A model generated the notes under the pieces. It worked only from the letters and a program-made list of their open reading frames with translations, made no database searches and was not told the origin of the DNA. Position numbers and translations under genes: made by a program. From Melanocharis versteri (taxonomy: Eukaryota > Chordata > Aves > Passeriformes > Melanocharitidae), in contig VZTG01005436.1 in NCBI GenBank assembly GCA_013397845.1, forward strand, positions 973,018-1,037,017: a stretch of DNA of 64,000 bases, written 5' to 3'. Each line of letters starts with the position of its first letter. The first letter of the stretch is position 1. Positions 27,542 to 38,768 of this stretch are shown piece by piece.

Positions 27542-28391
27542 GGAGGTGAAGGAAACGAGGTGGGGAGGAAAGGAGAGGGGTGAGGGAAAACCAGATATGC
27601 TCAGAGATTGTTTTAACTTGGACAGATGCCACCATGGCAGGAGCAAGCAGTGGCTGTGTGAGGAACTGGGACACTACAGGTGTCACCTGTTCCATGATGC
27701 AGTAGTGATGTCATGTTGCAGCAGGATATGTCACTGTGGGCTTTTGTGGAAATGCTAGAGCCACAGCCAGCAGGGCTACAATTCAAGAAAGCATATAAAC
27801 TAACCCCTAAGTAAATTCCTATTCAATGAATCATTTTTCTCTTTAAACAAACCATTTGAAACACATGTGTTGCTGAAGCAAGGCCTAATCATAAGCCACT
27901 CTGCAGTGTGTTCTTCTCTGGCTTCATGGTTCCTTTGGCCTGAACACAGAAATTACATATCAGCAGTTTATGTAATGAGTATTCATAATTTTCTCCAGAG
28001 CTTTAAGACAGCTTTTTTTTATCCCATCGGACAGACATGCCCCACCTCTTTCCCAGTAGTGTGCTATAGCTTACATTGGCTGTTGCAAGTAGTGTGGCTC
28101 GGTGCATGAACGGTCTCATTTTCCTACATCTCTCTTACAGGATGCTGTTGTCAGTAAGTGGAGATAAGCTGCCAGATCCTCCTGTAGTTACCATTTTAGT
28201 AACCAGAATCCTTTAAATGTCTCACGGTTTCAATTATGTTTGGTGGTTTTTTTCTCCTGAAGAAGTATAGCTAAAATTTGTCACACAGCGAGTGCAAAAA
28301 CCTGGCTATTGAGCTTGCTAGGTTTCACCAGATCCTGTCTGTCAGTAGACTGAAACAGTGTCCCGTTTTGATCATTATACAAAAGGCCAGG

Positions 28392-28475
28392 AACTTCATA
28401 AGATGCTGGTATAGTGCTTTGAAACTGTATCTATAAATACAGTTTTGAAGCGCTATATCAGCACCTTATGAAGCT
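28392..28475. repeat. Near-perfect inverted repeat / hairpin, 39-nt arms
   Basis: Left arm 28392-28430 and right arm 28437-28475 are reverse complements at 33 of 39 positions with a six-base loop ('ctataa'). All six differences are transitions. In + strand RNA, four become G-U wobbles and two become A-C mismatches. The hairpin is therefore long, rod-like and pre-miRNA sized. Weaker symmetry continues outward ('ggccagga' against 'caggacac'; 'cagatcctg' against 'aggatcc'), so it may be the core of a longer palindromic MITE. It sits about 300 bases upstream of the ANKS1B exon at 28782. It could be a small-RNA precursor or simply a transposon fossil. Confidence 0.8.
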
Positions 28476-28781
28476 GTGTCCTGTGTGCCAGGAAAGATGT
28501 CTCTTTGTCAAAGGATCCTGAATAAACTCCAAAGCACAAGTGGCTTCATAGGGAAAACTCTAGAACATAATGGTTTCCTACCAGATGATTGGCAACTGAG
28601 GAGGGTCAAAATTCCAAATACCTGTGTAAGATCTCACATGGGGTATATTAAATCTCTTCTTATTAAGACATTTCTGAAATACTTTGGTACAGTAGATCAA
28701 CGCAAATGTGAATCTAAACCCACACCTTTTATGGCTCTTTTAAATTGAATTCCTAAATTGATTGAATTTTTTTTTAAACAG

Positions 28782-28919
28782 AATATTATTGCTGAACATG
28801 AAATCCGTAACATTTCCTGTGCTGCGCAAGACCCCGAAGACCTTTCCACGTTTGCGTACATCACTAAAGACTTGAAGACTAATCACCACTACTGCCACGT
28901 ATTCACTGCATTTGATGTG
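28782..28919 (+). CDS. ANKS1B: ANKS1B exon, PTB domain core
   Basis: A 46-codon phase-0 exon with acceptor 'tttttttttaaacag' and donor 'gtcagt'. It encodes NIIAEHEIRNISCAAQDPED, then FAYITKDL, then HHYCHVFTAFDV. This is the central beta-sheet of the PTB domain. The stretch 'HEIRNISCAAQDPEDLSTFAYI' corresponds to strand 5, which in PTB domains forms the peptide-binding groove. Only a K-T-N for K-S-N type change separates it from the mammalian sequence I recall. Confidence 0.98.
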
Positions 28920-31900
28920 GTCAGTTTATAGAAGATACTTCATTTACTAGTTCTTTCTATTAGCAGTAGTTATTTCGTTCTGTTAAAACATTTTCAGGAT
29001 ATATTAATGGTGATTAGTGGAAGGCATAATTCATTTACCACGTGAAAAGATCGCTCTGGAATAGCAAAAGGACGTTTCTGGAGAAGAGAAGAGATTTTCT
29101 TTGGTATTTCATTTCCCATCTGAAATAATTCACCTCTGTCACCTCAGCTGTTGACTGTAAACTTATCAAGTAGCTTTTCATACAAGTCTAGACATGTAAT
29201 TCTTATAACCTAAGGTATAAGCCTAAGCCTAATCCTAAGCCTTCCAAAAAGTTTGTAGCAGGTATGTTTGGCCATCCATTCTGAAATCTCAGCAAACACC
29301 AAAAGATTGCCTTTATTTTGAAAATAGCAAATTAATTATTTAATTCTTATTTCCTTGTTCTGTAATTCTTGCCTACATATCTCAAAACGTTACTTCAGCA
29401 AAGGTCCTTGGAGCTCCTAGTATGTTTGTGGAAAATTAGTAATTTCTTCCTATAGTTATACGTTTCAGATGGGGATGCACAAACTATTATTGTTTCGAGA
29501 AATTATGAGCACATATCAATTAATCGATCATGCAGTTTTCAGCTAAATTTGGTGAACTAAGTAGTGGCTGAAATTTTTGTGACTAAGATTTATAGTCCAA
29601 AGCTTTCAAGAAAACTTACCCTTTGAGTTGTGCACAAGAGAAATTTAAGGTGTTATTAAAACTTCAGAATTTTATAGAAAAAATATTTTAATAAAGTATA
29701 ATGTGTATGAATTCTCGAAACATGCTTACATGAATATAAATAAGTTAAATCAAAAGAACAGGGTACCTGAACTGCAGCTTTTTATTTGGGACTGGGGAAA
29801 TAGTTAACATGCACAGCAGTGGTGTGTGGGAGAATTTAAATAACGAGATGTACAGGTAGGTTAGAGGAATTTTAGCATTTTGGTTGAGTGCTTTTGTTAT
29901 TTAAATTCTCTGCTGACATTTTAGTATCCACAGGGAGTAGAAAAACTTTGAAATTGTGTTAAAAATAGATAGACAATGATCAACAAGATGTTACATTATA
30001 TAGATTTTAGTGATGTGTGAACAACTGAAATTAGACTGATTGAGTGAGGTTATTATTTCTCCTGGTCCATTTAAATTCTACTTAATGGTTTTGAAGTACT
30101 GCAGTTTCATTTATAGGTTTAGTAGTCAAGCAGAAACATAGACTCAGGTATTGCAGATGAAATTCATCTCCTTTCTTGGCAAGGGAAGAAAAGTGATCCA
30201 GGAATAATTACATTTTGCCCAGTTCCTGTACCTCAGGAGGAGCATTTAATATCCCAAGCACTTTAAATGGCTATTTTAAGCAATATGGAAGCTTCAACTG
30301 TCTTAACTTAGTTTTCTCCTGCAACCTAATCCTCAGTGGGGTGTTACCTACTAAAATATCCTCTTTTTGTGTTGTTTTATTTCTCAGGAACTAGCATTTT
30401 TGATGCAAGTACAAGCTCTATAAAAACTAGCTAGGTGTTCAGAATGTAAGCATACCGTGAATTAAATTTTCTATTTAAAGCCTAATGTTCATGTTTACCT
30501 GATCTTCCTGTTTGCTAATAGAAACAATTCTACCCATTTGCTAATGGATAGAAGTACAATCATTTTAAGAAAATTAGGGTTTAAAATGGTAGAAATTCAC
30601 AATAAGGTGTAAGGTGTTTTAATCATATATGTTTTGGTAATACAATATATGCAATGTTATGAAAAAAAATACTCTATTGGGTCCCTCAGTTTCTCAGGAA
30701 ATGTGGGCAAGAATAATTTGTTTGTAAATAAGGAAGTATTTTAGTGTAGTGACATGCAACCACAAGCATTACTGATACTATTTTGTAACTGTACATTTAA
30801 CTTGAGTACTCAGAGTTAAAATTCTATAGTCAAAATTGCAAAACCATCAGACTTTATTACAGAATTTTGAAGGGGAAAAGGTTTAGTGGAAGAATAGGAT
30901 TTATTGCTCAGTATTTGAAGTCCGCTTCACTTTCATTCTTTTACTAAGCAGCCTTAAATCTACGAGGGAAGGATTCCCTCTGGAGAAACAAACCATCAGC
31001 ACAGCTCCTATATCAATTTCTGGTTCATGTATTGGAGATATCCAAAGTAATTTCCATCAGATAATCCTTCATTGCCTAGTTCACCTATGAATAGAAGGCA
31101 ACAGAAAAGTCAGTTAAAATGTAAGGAAACAATTAGCCGTTGTAACAGGTTGGCTGAGTTAAAGCTGAAGAATCCTGACTCAGACTTGCACTGGGGCTTT
31201 GAATTGTAGCATTGCCTGGCAGACGAGGCAATTGATCTCATTCCTCACCTCCCAGAAACTGTTGCTTAAAGGCATCGGCTCACTCACTTTCCTTCTCTGC
31301 CGTACCAAGCAAGGAGCAGGCTTGCAGCAGCCTGGGAAGCAGCGCAGGCCTTTCTCTCTCCTTTCTGAGGAGCTTGATGGGGAGCTGTGAGAGTCAGTGT
31401 CTCCTACAGCAACCAGGGGCTCTACAACTTCTGTGCTAAGCGTCTGTCAGGGAGGGAGACCTGTGTCCTTCCCTTTGCACCACATGCAAAAAGTTCAAAT
31501 AATCTCCTCACTCCATCAGGAGAATTTCCACCATGAATTTTGGTTTTCCTCCTCTATCCTCAAAGGAATCCTGTTCCTACGTCTCCAGTATAGCCCCTGC
31601 AAGAATCTGTACCCGCTCTGGTCCTTATAATCCTCTCCCAGTACTACAGGTGGGAAATTCCTCAAGCCAAGCTTATTTACTTACGTTTTTTTTCAGATAA
31701 CTTTTTAAAATTTTATAAGGTACAGTTTTAAAGCCCTCCTTCCCTCCATTTGCAGACTTCCCTTTGTCAAGGCTCTACCACGGTACACGGTGTATGAAAT
31801 TTATGTACAAGTTATGGTTCAGTTTGCATTTCAAATATGGAACAGAACAGTGAATGTTCTGTTTTATTTGCTATATTTCAAATATTTATTTACCAGAGAA

Positions 31901-34227
31901 ACAGTTACATGTTTCTTAAGGTTTTCAGGTCCCAGGCAGGCCTGTTTTTTTCATTTTACAGACAACAAAGGAAAACAGATCATAGTGGCTTCATACAAGA
32001 TATAGGACTTAAACTAAATTTATGGCTCAGTATGGCAAACTTTCGGTCTGTCTCCACTCTTATCTCCCAGATTTTCAGGCCGGTCTCAGTGATCTTTTTG
32101 TATGCCACGCTGGATGGTGTATTTTCTCAGTCCTACTAGTATTGCAGCCTGAATATTCTCCAACAAGCCATTGCTACAGCTTGTGCTGCTGATGTATTCC
32201 TTAGTACTGTTAATAATATCCACTGCAGACAATCCCATCATGATATAGTATGCTCTCTTACTGTCACGACAGCTGATTCTAAAGACATATCTCTTTAGAA
32301 TAATATTCTTATCCCACTAAAAAGCACACTCCATTTCAAATTATATTATTCTCTACATTTTTGATGACTGTACTCTGTTGTTCTTAATTCCTTGGCCAGC
32401 GTTCTACTAAAAGGCAGAGCACTTTATAACAGCCTATTTAGTTTTTTCTTTTATTATTCGACTGGCAAACTGCATCCTCAGTGTTTCTCAGTCCTGGCCA
32501 GTTTCCCTTGAAGTTAAAAGGGAGATAATTTGGAGACTACAGTTATCAAATCAGGCAGGCATTTTTATTTGGGAAGCTATGAAACTTTGGCTGGCTTGCT
32601 GTTGTGACTGTAGTCGTAACAGCAGAGAGCATGTCCCAGTGCAGGAGTGTAATTGTCTTCTGTCTGACCTAGCACAGGGCAGAGCTGGCACCTTTTTAAG
32701 AAGCTCTTATAATGAGCAAAATATGTTGAATTTAGCCTATGTTGTCTCAGTATACATGAGTGATAAAAAAGGAATGGAGATTCTTCAGGAAAATTAAAGT
32801 GTAGGGCATGAAATAAAATGCTTGTCCATTTAATTTTGTTTTAATGATTGAAGGGCTGCAAATAGTGTACTTCCAAGTGCATTGCATTGCTTTCTCACTT
32901 CCTGCAAACTTAACAGTTAGACTTGACTAGTAAAGATATATCTCATTTGAAAAAGTATCGGAAACGTGGGAATTCTGAGGGATCACCTAGGTGCAAAGCA
33001 ACGCAGAGTTGCTTCCAACTATAGGCTAGGGAGATTGAGGAAGGAGAGGGTAACATCTGAATCACATCAAAGACTTATGAATTATTCTAAGGGCTCTGTA
33101 GGACATCATATGGAGGCAAGCCAACAGGCTTGCCTTTGCTCTGCAGGGGTTCTAAACATTATTGCAGAGTTAGTAGCCCAGAAGTAGGCTCTAGTAGGAA
33201 CCTAAAAATAGGCTCCAGTAGGAGCCTGAAGATAAATATACAAAAACAAGCCCACAAACCTGAAGAAAAATTACCATAGGAATTCACTTGCCATTTAGAT
33301 TAAGGTCAAATTTGAAACTCACAGCTGCTTTTTCATTGATGTAAAACTGTACCAAAAAGATATTTATGTCAACCCCTCTGATACCTCATTCATGTTTTAT
33401 AAATCTTTCAACAGGTTTTTTTCCCCATATTCAAAGAGGATTTAAAGTATTCTGCCTATAACACTGAACTGGTTTTAGGCATAATGGCCTGACTTTTTTG
33501 GTTATGCCCACTAACCTCCCTTCCCCTTGCTTACGAGAGTGTTGTTACACAACCATTTGAGCTCAGTTTTACTCCTAGAAAGCAAAGCCATGAGAAGGTT
33601 TTCCCAGGACCTGCAGCACGCGCCTGAAGCGGTGCACTGACCTGCACGCATACCTACCTGCCCTGTGTGTGTGAATCAGAGCACGCGCTTCCAGCACTGG
33701 CTCGTTGTCCTTTTGGAAGCATCCCACCCGTGCCGCAGCCTCTTCCTGTGCTGCTTGGTGAGAGCACAGAGCGTCCCAAGGCATGTGCCCGGGGAGGCAG
33801 CACGTCAGGCTCTGGAGGAGGATGGGTCAGCACAGGAGTTCTGAAATAGAGCGAGGCCGAATGTCACGTTGCAGCAGTGCAAGAGGGGCTGGATCCTGAG
33901 AGCAGCAGATATGGGATGAGTTGGGAGGGTGGGAAGGTTAATGTACTTGTTCTAAAAAGGAGATGACACACACTCGCCCACTCATGTTTTCATGTTTAGT
34001 GAGACGCTTTCAAGGGGTTTAGAAGTAATTACTTTCAGTACAATAAATTACATTTAGATCGTTTTTAATCAGTGGGAAATCAAATGACAGATGTAAACAT
34101 TATAGAGACTGAGGAGCCTATTACCAGCGTGATTTTAATTATTTACATTACAAATCACTACCCCACTTCATGTATCTGACAATAATTCAACCTCACCTCA
34201 ATTTTAACTGTTTCTGTTTTGTTCCAG
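28920..34227 (+). other. ANKS1B: ANKS1B intron
   Basis: Unique AT-rich sequence. It contains an imperfect 24-bp tandem pair with internal dyad symmetry at 33185-33232 and a somewhat CpG-enriched stretch at about 33600-33900. No exon is supported. Confidence 0.8.
33185..33232 (+). repeat. Two 24-bp tandem units with internal hairpin
   Basis: Units 33185-33208 and 33209-33232 begin 'taggctctagtaggaacct' and 'taggctccagtaggagcct'. The second contains a perfect 7-bp stem (aggctcc/ggagcct) with loop 'agta'. The first has one mismatch in the same stem. Confidence 0.8.
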
Positions 34228-34395
34228 AATTTAGCTTATGAAATCATTCTTACACTAGGACAAGCATTTGAAGTGGCCTATCAGCTTGCACTACAAGCAC
34301 GAAAAGGGGGCCATTCTTCAACCCTCCCTGAAAGCTTTGAAAACAAACCCTCTAAACCTATTCCCAAACCACGTGTTAGTATTCGGAAGTCAGTG
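34228..34395 (+). CDS. ANKS1B: ANKS1B exon, PTB C-terminal helix and tail
   Basis: A 56-codon phase-0 exon with acceptor 'tttgttccag' and donor 'gtaagt'. It encodes NLAYEIILTLGQAFEVAYQL, the long C-terminal PTB helix that packs over the sheet and closes the binding groove. After it come ALQARKGGHSS and a basic, proline-rich tail (KPSKPIPKPRVSIRKSV type). If the donor is not used, the frame runs four more codons (VSSR) to a TAG at 34408-34410, with an AATAAA shortly after. This gives a possible alternative C-terminus. Confidence 0.98.
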
Positions 34396-35498
34396 GTAAG
34401 TAGCAGGTAGTAATGCATGCAGAAAAATCCAAAATTCAGCAATACAGTTAAGAGTTTATATACTAGAAACTGTACAAATAAAAATACCTCGAGTCAGGAG
34501 TGCTCCATCTTGCCACCTCTGCTCATCAGCTGGCAGGGTTGTGTCACCACAGCACTGGCAGCCATTTCAAACAACTGCTTATTTCAGATTTCTCCAGTTT
34601 AAGATGTTGCTTGGTTAGTCTTGTGTATATGTGTCTTACAGTAATTACAGAGCTTTAATTAATTCAGTTTAATCAATGCATACCTCTCAAACTCTGCGGT
34701 TTCATGGACTCTCCTAATCTGGTATATGATCACAGCATATGTATCCTAATCAAATAACAAATCCAAATCAATTTACAATTATCCTGTCAGACCAAGCAAC
34801 TTCTTTTTTTGTCTTACCCTTTTCTTTTTTCTTTTTTTTTCTTTTGATCTGGGATTCAATGTACCTTTTCAGTATTAATCACAGACTCCTAAGAAACAAA
34901 GCTCATTGAAGCATACGTATTGATTGTCTTTAAAGTGCCCTCCTGAAGTGCAGAGATGACAGAGAAATATTCTTTTACAGTAGACCTTTTAAAAAAATTA
35001 TGAAAACTATTATAAATTAAGTGAGAACACAGGCACAGGAGGGAAAGGAGAAAAATGACCGCACACTGTATCATATTCACTGACTATAAAGCGAGAACTG
35101 TACTCTATGACACTTAATTATTGGGTGAGGGGAAGGGGCGGGGGGAAATGTATGACTGTACACTTTGTCATCCATTGCCACAGAATCTTCCTCCATAAAA
35201 CTTTAAGTAGAAACATTTCCTGATGCCATCGTCTGTCTCATTAGCGAACAGACTTCTCAGGATGAAGTGTGGCTTTAATGAACTATGATGCCCTATAGCT
35301 TGGGGGTAAACACAGCTCTGATCTCAACAGGAAGAAGAAGGCAGCCATGAGTACATGGGAGTGTAGACACCACCATACTTGCTGCTGTACGACTTTGTCA
35401 ATTCGGGATTTGCCCTGTTAGTTTAAAGAAAAACCCTCTGCTCAAGCTGCCGTGCACGGAGATGGTAACCCGTCTGTATGTTTGCATTTGTCTTAAAG
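34396..35498 (+). other. ANKS1B: Last ANKS1B intron
   Basis: 1.1-kb intron before the terminal exon. It holds an AATAAA at 34477-34482 (candidate intronic polyadenylation) and a T/C-rich tract at about 34800-34855. It ends in a tandem NAGNAG acceptor. Confidence 0.85.
34477..34482 (+). terminator. ANKS1B: Candidate intronic polyadenylation signal
   Basis: AATAAA lies 82 bases after the donor of the exon at 34228-34395 and about 70 bases after the in-frame intronic stop. A 'gttgtgt' stretch follows near 34540. Together these could produce a shorter mRNA lacking the last 36 residues. The hexamer is seen directly. Use of the site is inference. Confidence 0.35.
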
Positions 35499-35609
35499 CA
35501 GATAGATCCATCCGAACAAAAGACTCTTGCGAATCTACCCTGGATTGTTGAACCTGGACAAGAGGCCAAAAGAGGCATTAATACCAAGTATGAAACTACA
35601 ATTTTCTGA
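35499..35609 (+). CDS. ANKS1B: ANKS1B terminal coding exon
   Basis: 37 codons including the TGA stop at 35607-35609. The exon encodes QIDPSEQKTLANLPWIVEPG and ends with NTKYETTIF, which matches the C-terminus of the long ANKS1B isoforms as I recall it. The acceptor is tandem, 'aaag/cag/ata', so splicing may begin at 35499 (keeping Gln) or at 35502 (omitting it). Both keep the frame. The first is given here because the mammalian protein has QIDPSEQ. The final residues TTIF resemble a type of C-terminal PDZ-binding tail, though I do not claim a ligand. Confidence 0.96.
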   Translation, partial: QIDPSEQKTLANLPWIVEPGQEAKRGINTKYETTIF

Positions 35610-37425
35610 TACAAAACTGTCCCCCTGTTCCTTGTTGTGCCTTGCACGCCAAGCAGTCACAGCACAGCCTTTCCTTTATGGCAACGTTTCAATCCAGCAG
35701 AGAGGAAGACTGCACTGTATGAGTGGCCTTGTAACTAACAAAAAAGGCTGACAGTCATTTCTGGTGATGTTCTTCTTCCTGCAGCACTGACAGAAGAATG
35801 ACACTATATGAAGACTTTTAAAATTACAGTCCACAAGAGGAGTGAGAAACCTTATTTTTCATGCAGTTCTCCCTTGTGACTCTGCCACAGTGCTTTCTTT
35901 GATTTCTTATTTTAGAATTCTACTTTTTAAAGAAAAAAAACAAAAGGTCTCTAAACTAATACTAATGCTGCCTATGAGTAGAGTATTTGATTGGGTTTTT
36001 TATTTAAATCTTGGCAGTTTTTAATTGAAATAGAACCAGAATTAATAAATAGACTATTTGTGAAACCACTGAATTCATTAATAATTACTGTGTTGAATAA
36101 AGAGCTCATTAAAGTGACAAGAAATTAGGCACCCTGATTTCTGTGTGCGCTGATTTTATATGTAATCATTGATGTCCTTTGATCCTCTACAGAAATAAGA
36201 GCCTCTTGCATTGTAGCAAAGGATCAGAGTTTTATGAATGGTTAGAAAAAGGTATTAATAATGCACAGAAGACGTTTATTAGATATTTTTATGGAAGAGA
36301 AGTACTATAGGAAAACATATGAATATTTATGGAAGGAAGCCAGATTAATTATGAGAAATATTGTTTATTTTAAAGTTAAGTAAACGACTGCTATTGCAGC
36401 ATTGTGAAAATTATAAGAGTTGTAGCATCAGTGCACTGGATGTTCTGTGTGATCAGTCTGGAATGCAAGTGGAATGGTCATCCTACTACACCTACATATA
36501 GTTTATGCAGTTCAACATTGTTATAGCCATGAATTCTACTAGTATTTTTAAAAAAATAATCTCAGTGGTTCTAAAAAAAGTCAAAACCATGGATTTTGCT
36601 ATCAAGATTTCTGTCACAGAAAGCTTGTTTGGAAAAGTGTTGATAAAATTCTACTGCAAAACATTTTCTAAATAAAAACAGCAAGAAAAAGAAAAAAATT
36701 CCAAAGTAATAAAAATGTTTTCATGAAACAAAATAATTAAGCATTTGCTTAATATTTGGTTAAATAAGATTTACTTACTTTTTCTTTAAAGTGTTTTAAT
36801 TTTTTTAATGTCTGTGGAGTATTTGTATAATACCATGATGTATATTTATGTAGAACTGAAATTATAACAGTAAAAATATCATTATAGGAGAAAAATGACA
36901 TTTTAACGTATATTGTTCTATCCAGTCAAATTGTGAATCATTTTGAAGTTCATTATAGAGATATTGCTAAATTGTGTGGTTGTCTTAATGTTTTTTTAAT
37001 TATTATTTCATATCCAGCTGAGGTTTTTCAGTTAGAATCATCAGTTGGTATATTCCAAAAAATGGATAATTGAACTTGGTTTAAAACTGATAATTGTATA
37101 TGGTTTAGTTAAACCTAATCATAGCGCTGAGTGATGACATACTTTTAATACATTATTCAATTTACTTGAACAAAATAGTTCCTTGTACATATTTTTGCTT
37201 ATTCACTGTTGATATGTACTTAATCAACTGACAGTTAAAAAAAAAAAATAACACTAAAAATATGGTACCAAAAGGAAAATTGTATAGGAGAACAGTAAAT
37301 AGTAGCCTCACTGCAACAAATACTTATGTAAATATGCTTGGGCTTCCAGTTATAAATTTTGTAATTTTGTCATTTATTTATATCCTATAAAAGCACACAA
37401 AATAAAAGGAAGTTGTACAGTCCCA
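35610..37425 (+). other. ANKS1B: ANKS1B 3' UTR (inferred extent)
   Basis: AU-rich, stop-dense sequence follows the TGA. AATAAA hexamers occur at 36044, 36096, 36671 and 37401. The last is followed by 'ttttgtgtatcatttta', a plausible GU/U-rich downstream element, so the distal end is put near 37,420. A Pumilio-type octamer TGTACATA lies at 37184-37191. The nearer hexamers may give shorter UTRs. The exact end needs transcript data. Confidence 0.6.
37401..37406 (+). terminator. ANKS1B: Probable distal ANKS1B polyadenylation signal
   Basis: AATAAA in 'cacaaaataaaagg', with 'ttttgtgtatc' starting about 25 bases downstream. It is the last good hexamer before unrelated intergenic sequence and the antisense repeats. 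Confidence 0.6.
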
Positions 37426-38768
37426 ATTTTGTGTATCATTTTATCATTGCTAAGGGAAATCAGGGGCTTGATGCAAAGGATACTGAAATCAGTGAAACAT
37501 CCCCCCCTCCCATTTCACTGGGCTTTGGATCTTGTACCAAGGAAACCTAGGAACTGCTGTGGAGAGAGTTTTGGTTTGCAATACGGATTTTGTTTACAGA
37601 TAGTAAAAACGTCACACTTTAAAGTCTTTAATTAACTGGCTCTTCCATGCTCTACTCAACTGCTGACTTCCCATATTTAATCCCACCCTGTAAAGACTTG
37701 TGCAGGAGTTACGTTAAAACACATTCACTTCAGACACGAAAAGTACAAATGGGCCAGGTTTTCAGGGTATAAAACTGGGACACCTCTTATGCAGCTGAGT
37801 GACCCCTAAAATTAAAGGATGAGACGGGAGCTGCAGCAAAACTCTAAGCAGATATAAAGGAAAGGTGTGAAACAACAGGAAGAACTGGCACCTTGCAGGA
37901 AGAATTTGATCTAGGTTCATCAAAGAGATGTCAAGCAGGTAAGGTGGCACAGTAAGCAGCTGAACTCATTTGGGAGAGATAATTGGGGCAGGAGAGACTG
38001 AAGATAACTAGCAGGACTGATGAAAGATGAGACAGATGAAAGACTGGTAGGGCAGAGAATTGAATGTGAAGGTTTTGGGACACAGGCAGTGAACAACTGA
38101 AGCCCCCAGAGCAGACATAAATTTAAAGTGGAAGGAAAGATAAGAATTAACACACATAAGGGACTTCTGTATTTGCAGAAACCTGGGATTTTAGAAGGAA
38201 ATGTATCCATCACTACTAACCAATACTAGTGTAAGCCAGTTGGAGAGAAGTCTAGGGGGTCTCCTCTAACATGGGACAGTGGTTCAGCAGTCCTTTCTTC
38301 AGATCCAAAGGGACTTCTACAAACTTGCAGTAATCCGGAGGAGTTACCACGTGATCTTTCGTCTTTTTTTGTTGGCGTGACTTTTCGTTTAAGTTCCTGG
38401 TATGCTGGAAGTGCATAGGCAGTAAGGGGATAATGGTCAGTCTTAAGAGTGAAGGTAGGGAAAAAGCCAGAGACCTCTATAAGATCAGAAGGTCAGGAAA
38501 ATTGCTATTCTTGACCTCTAGAGTAAGAGGGAAGCAGAGGCAGGTCAAGGAGGGCATATGAAGAAGCTGGAGCATTTGGATGCTGTAAAACCAAGAGTTA
38601 ATTCCAACAGCTGACTTAGAGTGGGAAGGTGGAGAATAGGCAAAAGAAGAGAGGTGATAGAGAAGCAGATTGCATTTGTCATGAGGAGGTAAGCAAATTA
38701 AAATCCAAATGAGATGTGAGTGACAAAGGATTTTGAGAATTATGTGAGTAGTGAGGTCTCTAATATGC

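Larger units (their letters stand above)
24193..28781 (+). other. ANKS1B: ANKS1B intron
   Basis: Mostly unique AT-rich sequence. It contains an A-tract at 27520-27541 and a strong inverted repeat at 28392-28475, annotated separately. No other supported exon or known repeat was seen. Confidence 0.8.

Noticed and set aside
29205..29245. Interstitial telomere-like 'cctaagcctaa' run
   Set aside because: The units are CCTAAG variants, not TTAGGG/CCCTAA, and only a few copies exist. It is not a telomeric tract.
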